Source of the DNA: Tidjanibacter massiliensis | Lineage (GTDB): Bacteria > Bacteroidota > Bacteroidia > Bacteroidales > Rikenellaceae | Direction of reading: 5' to 3' | NCBI RefSeq assembly: GCF_900104605.1 | Contig: NZ_LT629960.1 | Span: 992,001 to 1,056,000, forward strand | DNA: 64,000 bases | In this document: positions 63,668-64,000 of the stretch, piece after piece | How the letters are laid out: the number at the start of each line of letters is the position of its first letter | Position numbering within the stretch: position 1 is the first letter of the stretch | Translations under genes and position numbers: made by a program | The notes under the pieces: model-generated | What the model was told of the DNA's origin: nothing | The model's input: the letters and a program-made list of their open reading frames with translations, nothing else | Databases searched by the model: none

Positions 63668-64000
63668 TCAATCGAATGAGCGGATGCTCCTTTCGATAAT
63701 ACCGCAGGCGTCGAGCAGCTCTTCTTCGCTAATTATCAAAGGCGGCGCGAAACGGATGATATGGTCATGAGTCGGTTTGGCCAGCAGACCGTTGTCACGC
63801 ATCCGCAGGCAGACATCCCACGCCTCACGACCGTTCTTCGGCCTTATCACCACGGCGTTGAGCAGCCCCTTTCCGCGCACCTCCGCTATCATGTCGGAAC
63901 CGATGGAGCGCATTCTGTCGCGGAATATCCGCCCCATCGCTTCAGCATTCTCCGTAAGCCGCTCCTCGCGCACCACCTCCAGTGCGGCCATCGAAGCCCG
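63668..64000 (-). CDS. rocD: ornithine--oxo-acid aminotransferase, C-terminal part (5' end outside window)
   Basis: The frame is open to the last base, so about 110 residues of the C-terminal end are present. They match ornithine delta-aminotransferase closely: ASMAALEVVREERLTENA, then EVRGKGLLNAVVI, CLRMRDNGLLAKPTHDHIIR and FAPPLIISEEEL. The segment GLLAKPTHxxIIRFAPPL is highly characteristic of this family. Known reaction: PLP-dependent conversion of ornithine and 2-oxoglutarate to glutamate semialdehyde and glutamate. The catalytic lysine would be upstream, outside the window. Confidence 0.9.
   Translation of the reverse strand, partial: RASMAALEVVREERLTENAEAMGRIFRDRMRSIGSDMIAEVRGKGLLNAVVIRPKNGREAWDVCLRMRDNGLLAKPTHDHIIRFAPPLIISEEELLDACGIIERSIRSFD

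Noticed and set aside
1-64000. CRISPR arrays, rRNA, tRNA and complete insertion sequences
   Set aside because: I found no regularly spaced repeats, no transposase-like protein and no tRNA-like cloverleaf on reading, although a covariance-model scan was not possible.

Overview
This looks like a chromosomal window from a GC-rich member of the order Bacteroidales, most likely Alistipes or a close relative. The reasons are a fused lpxC-fabZ gene, the Bacteroidota -7 promoter element TAnnTTTG upstream of many genes, outer-membrane receptors with an N-terminal carboxypeptidase-regulatory domain, and GC of roughly 55-60 percent by eye. Apart from one stretch, the coding sequence looks compositionally uniform. 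An Illumina Nextera adapter fragment sits inside ugd near 56.43 kb, so the sequence is an uncorrected assembly, possibly metagenomic.

Layout, left. 1-3.5 kb: the end of rlmD, a degenerate M23-like exported protein and two glycosyltransferases. 3.8-6.5 kb: a LuxR-type regulator with two short-chain dehydrogenase/reductase genes. 6.7-11.2 kb: an island of exported flavin/redox proteins (two exported flavodoxins, a lipoprotein flavin reductase fused to an ABM domain, a CMD-cupin protein, an O-acetyltransferase) with a decayed partial copy of the CMD-cupin gene at its end. 11.5-17.3 kb: SIMPL protein, mnmD, cytidine deaminase, RluA-type pseudouridine synthase, a DUF2807 protein, and a divergent AraC regulator/nitroreductase pair that shares a palindromic promoter region. 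18-30.4 kb: mutS, a DUF4465 lipoprotein, an alkaline phosphatase lipoprotein, a SLOG protein, a CPA1-type antiporter, a frameshifted outer-membrane beta-barrel gene and a TonB-like protein.

Layout, right. 30.5-38 kb holds housekeeping genes: lpxC-fabZ and lpxA for lipid A, then rimP-nusA-infB. 38.2-47.8 kb: aquaporin, tsaD, tamB and an exbB-exbD-tonB-DUF1573 operon. 47.8-52 kb: a full-length outer-membrane receptor followed by two tandemly duplicated proteins that resemble only the N-terminal half of such a receptor (carboxypeptidase-regulatory plus plug, no barrel). 52.4-56.7 kb: SulP transporter, EamA-type transporter and ugd. 57.4-61.6 kb: a large exported TPR-CHAT (caspase-like) protein followed at once by a small exported protein with a PPC-like C-terminal domain. 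This is the best candidate for a poorly described system. 61.6-64 kb: an aminotransferase, a small putative lipoprotein and the end of an ornithine aminotransferase gene.

I saw no rRNA or tRNA gene, no CRISPR array and no insertion sequence. Nearly all functions are inferred from motifs read by eye; no database search was possible.
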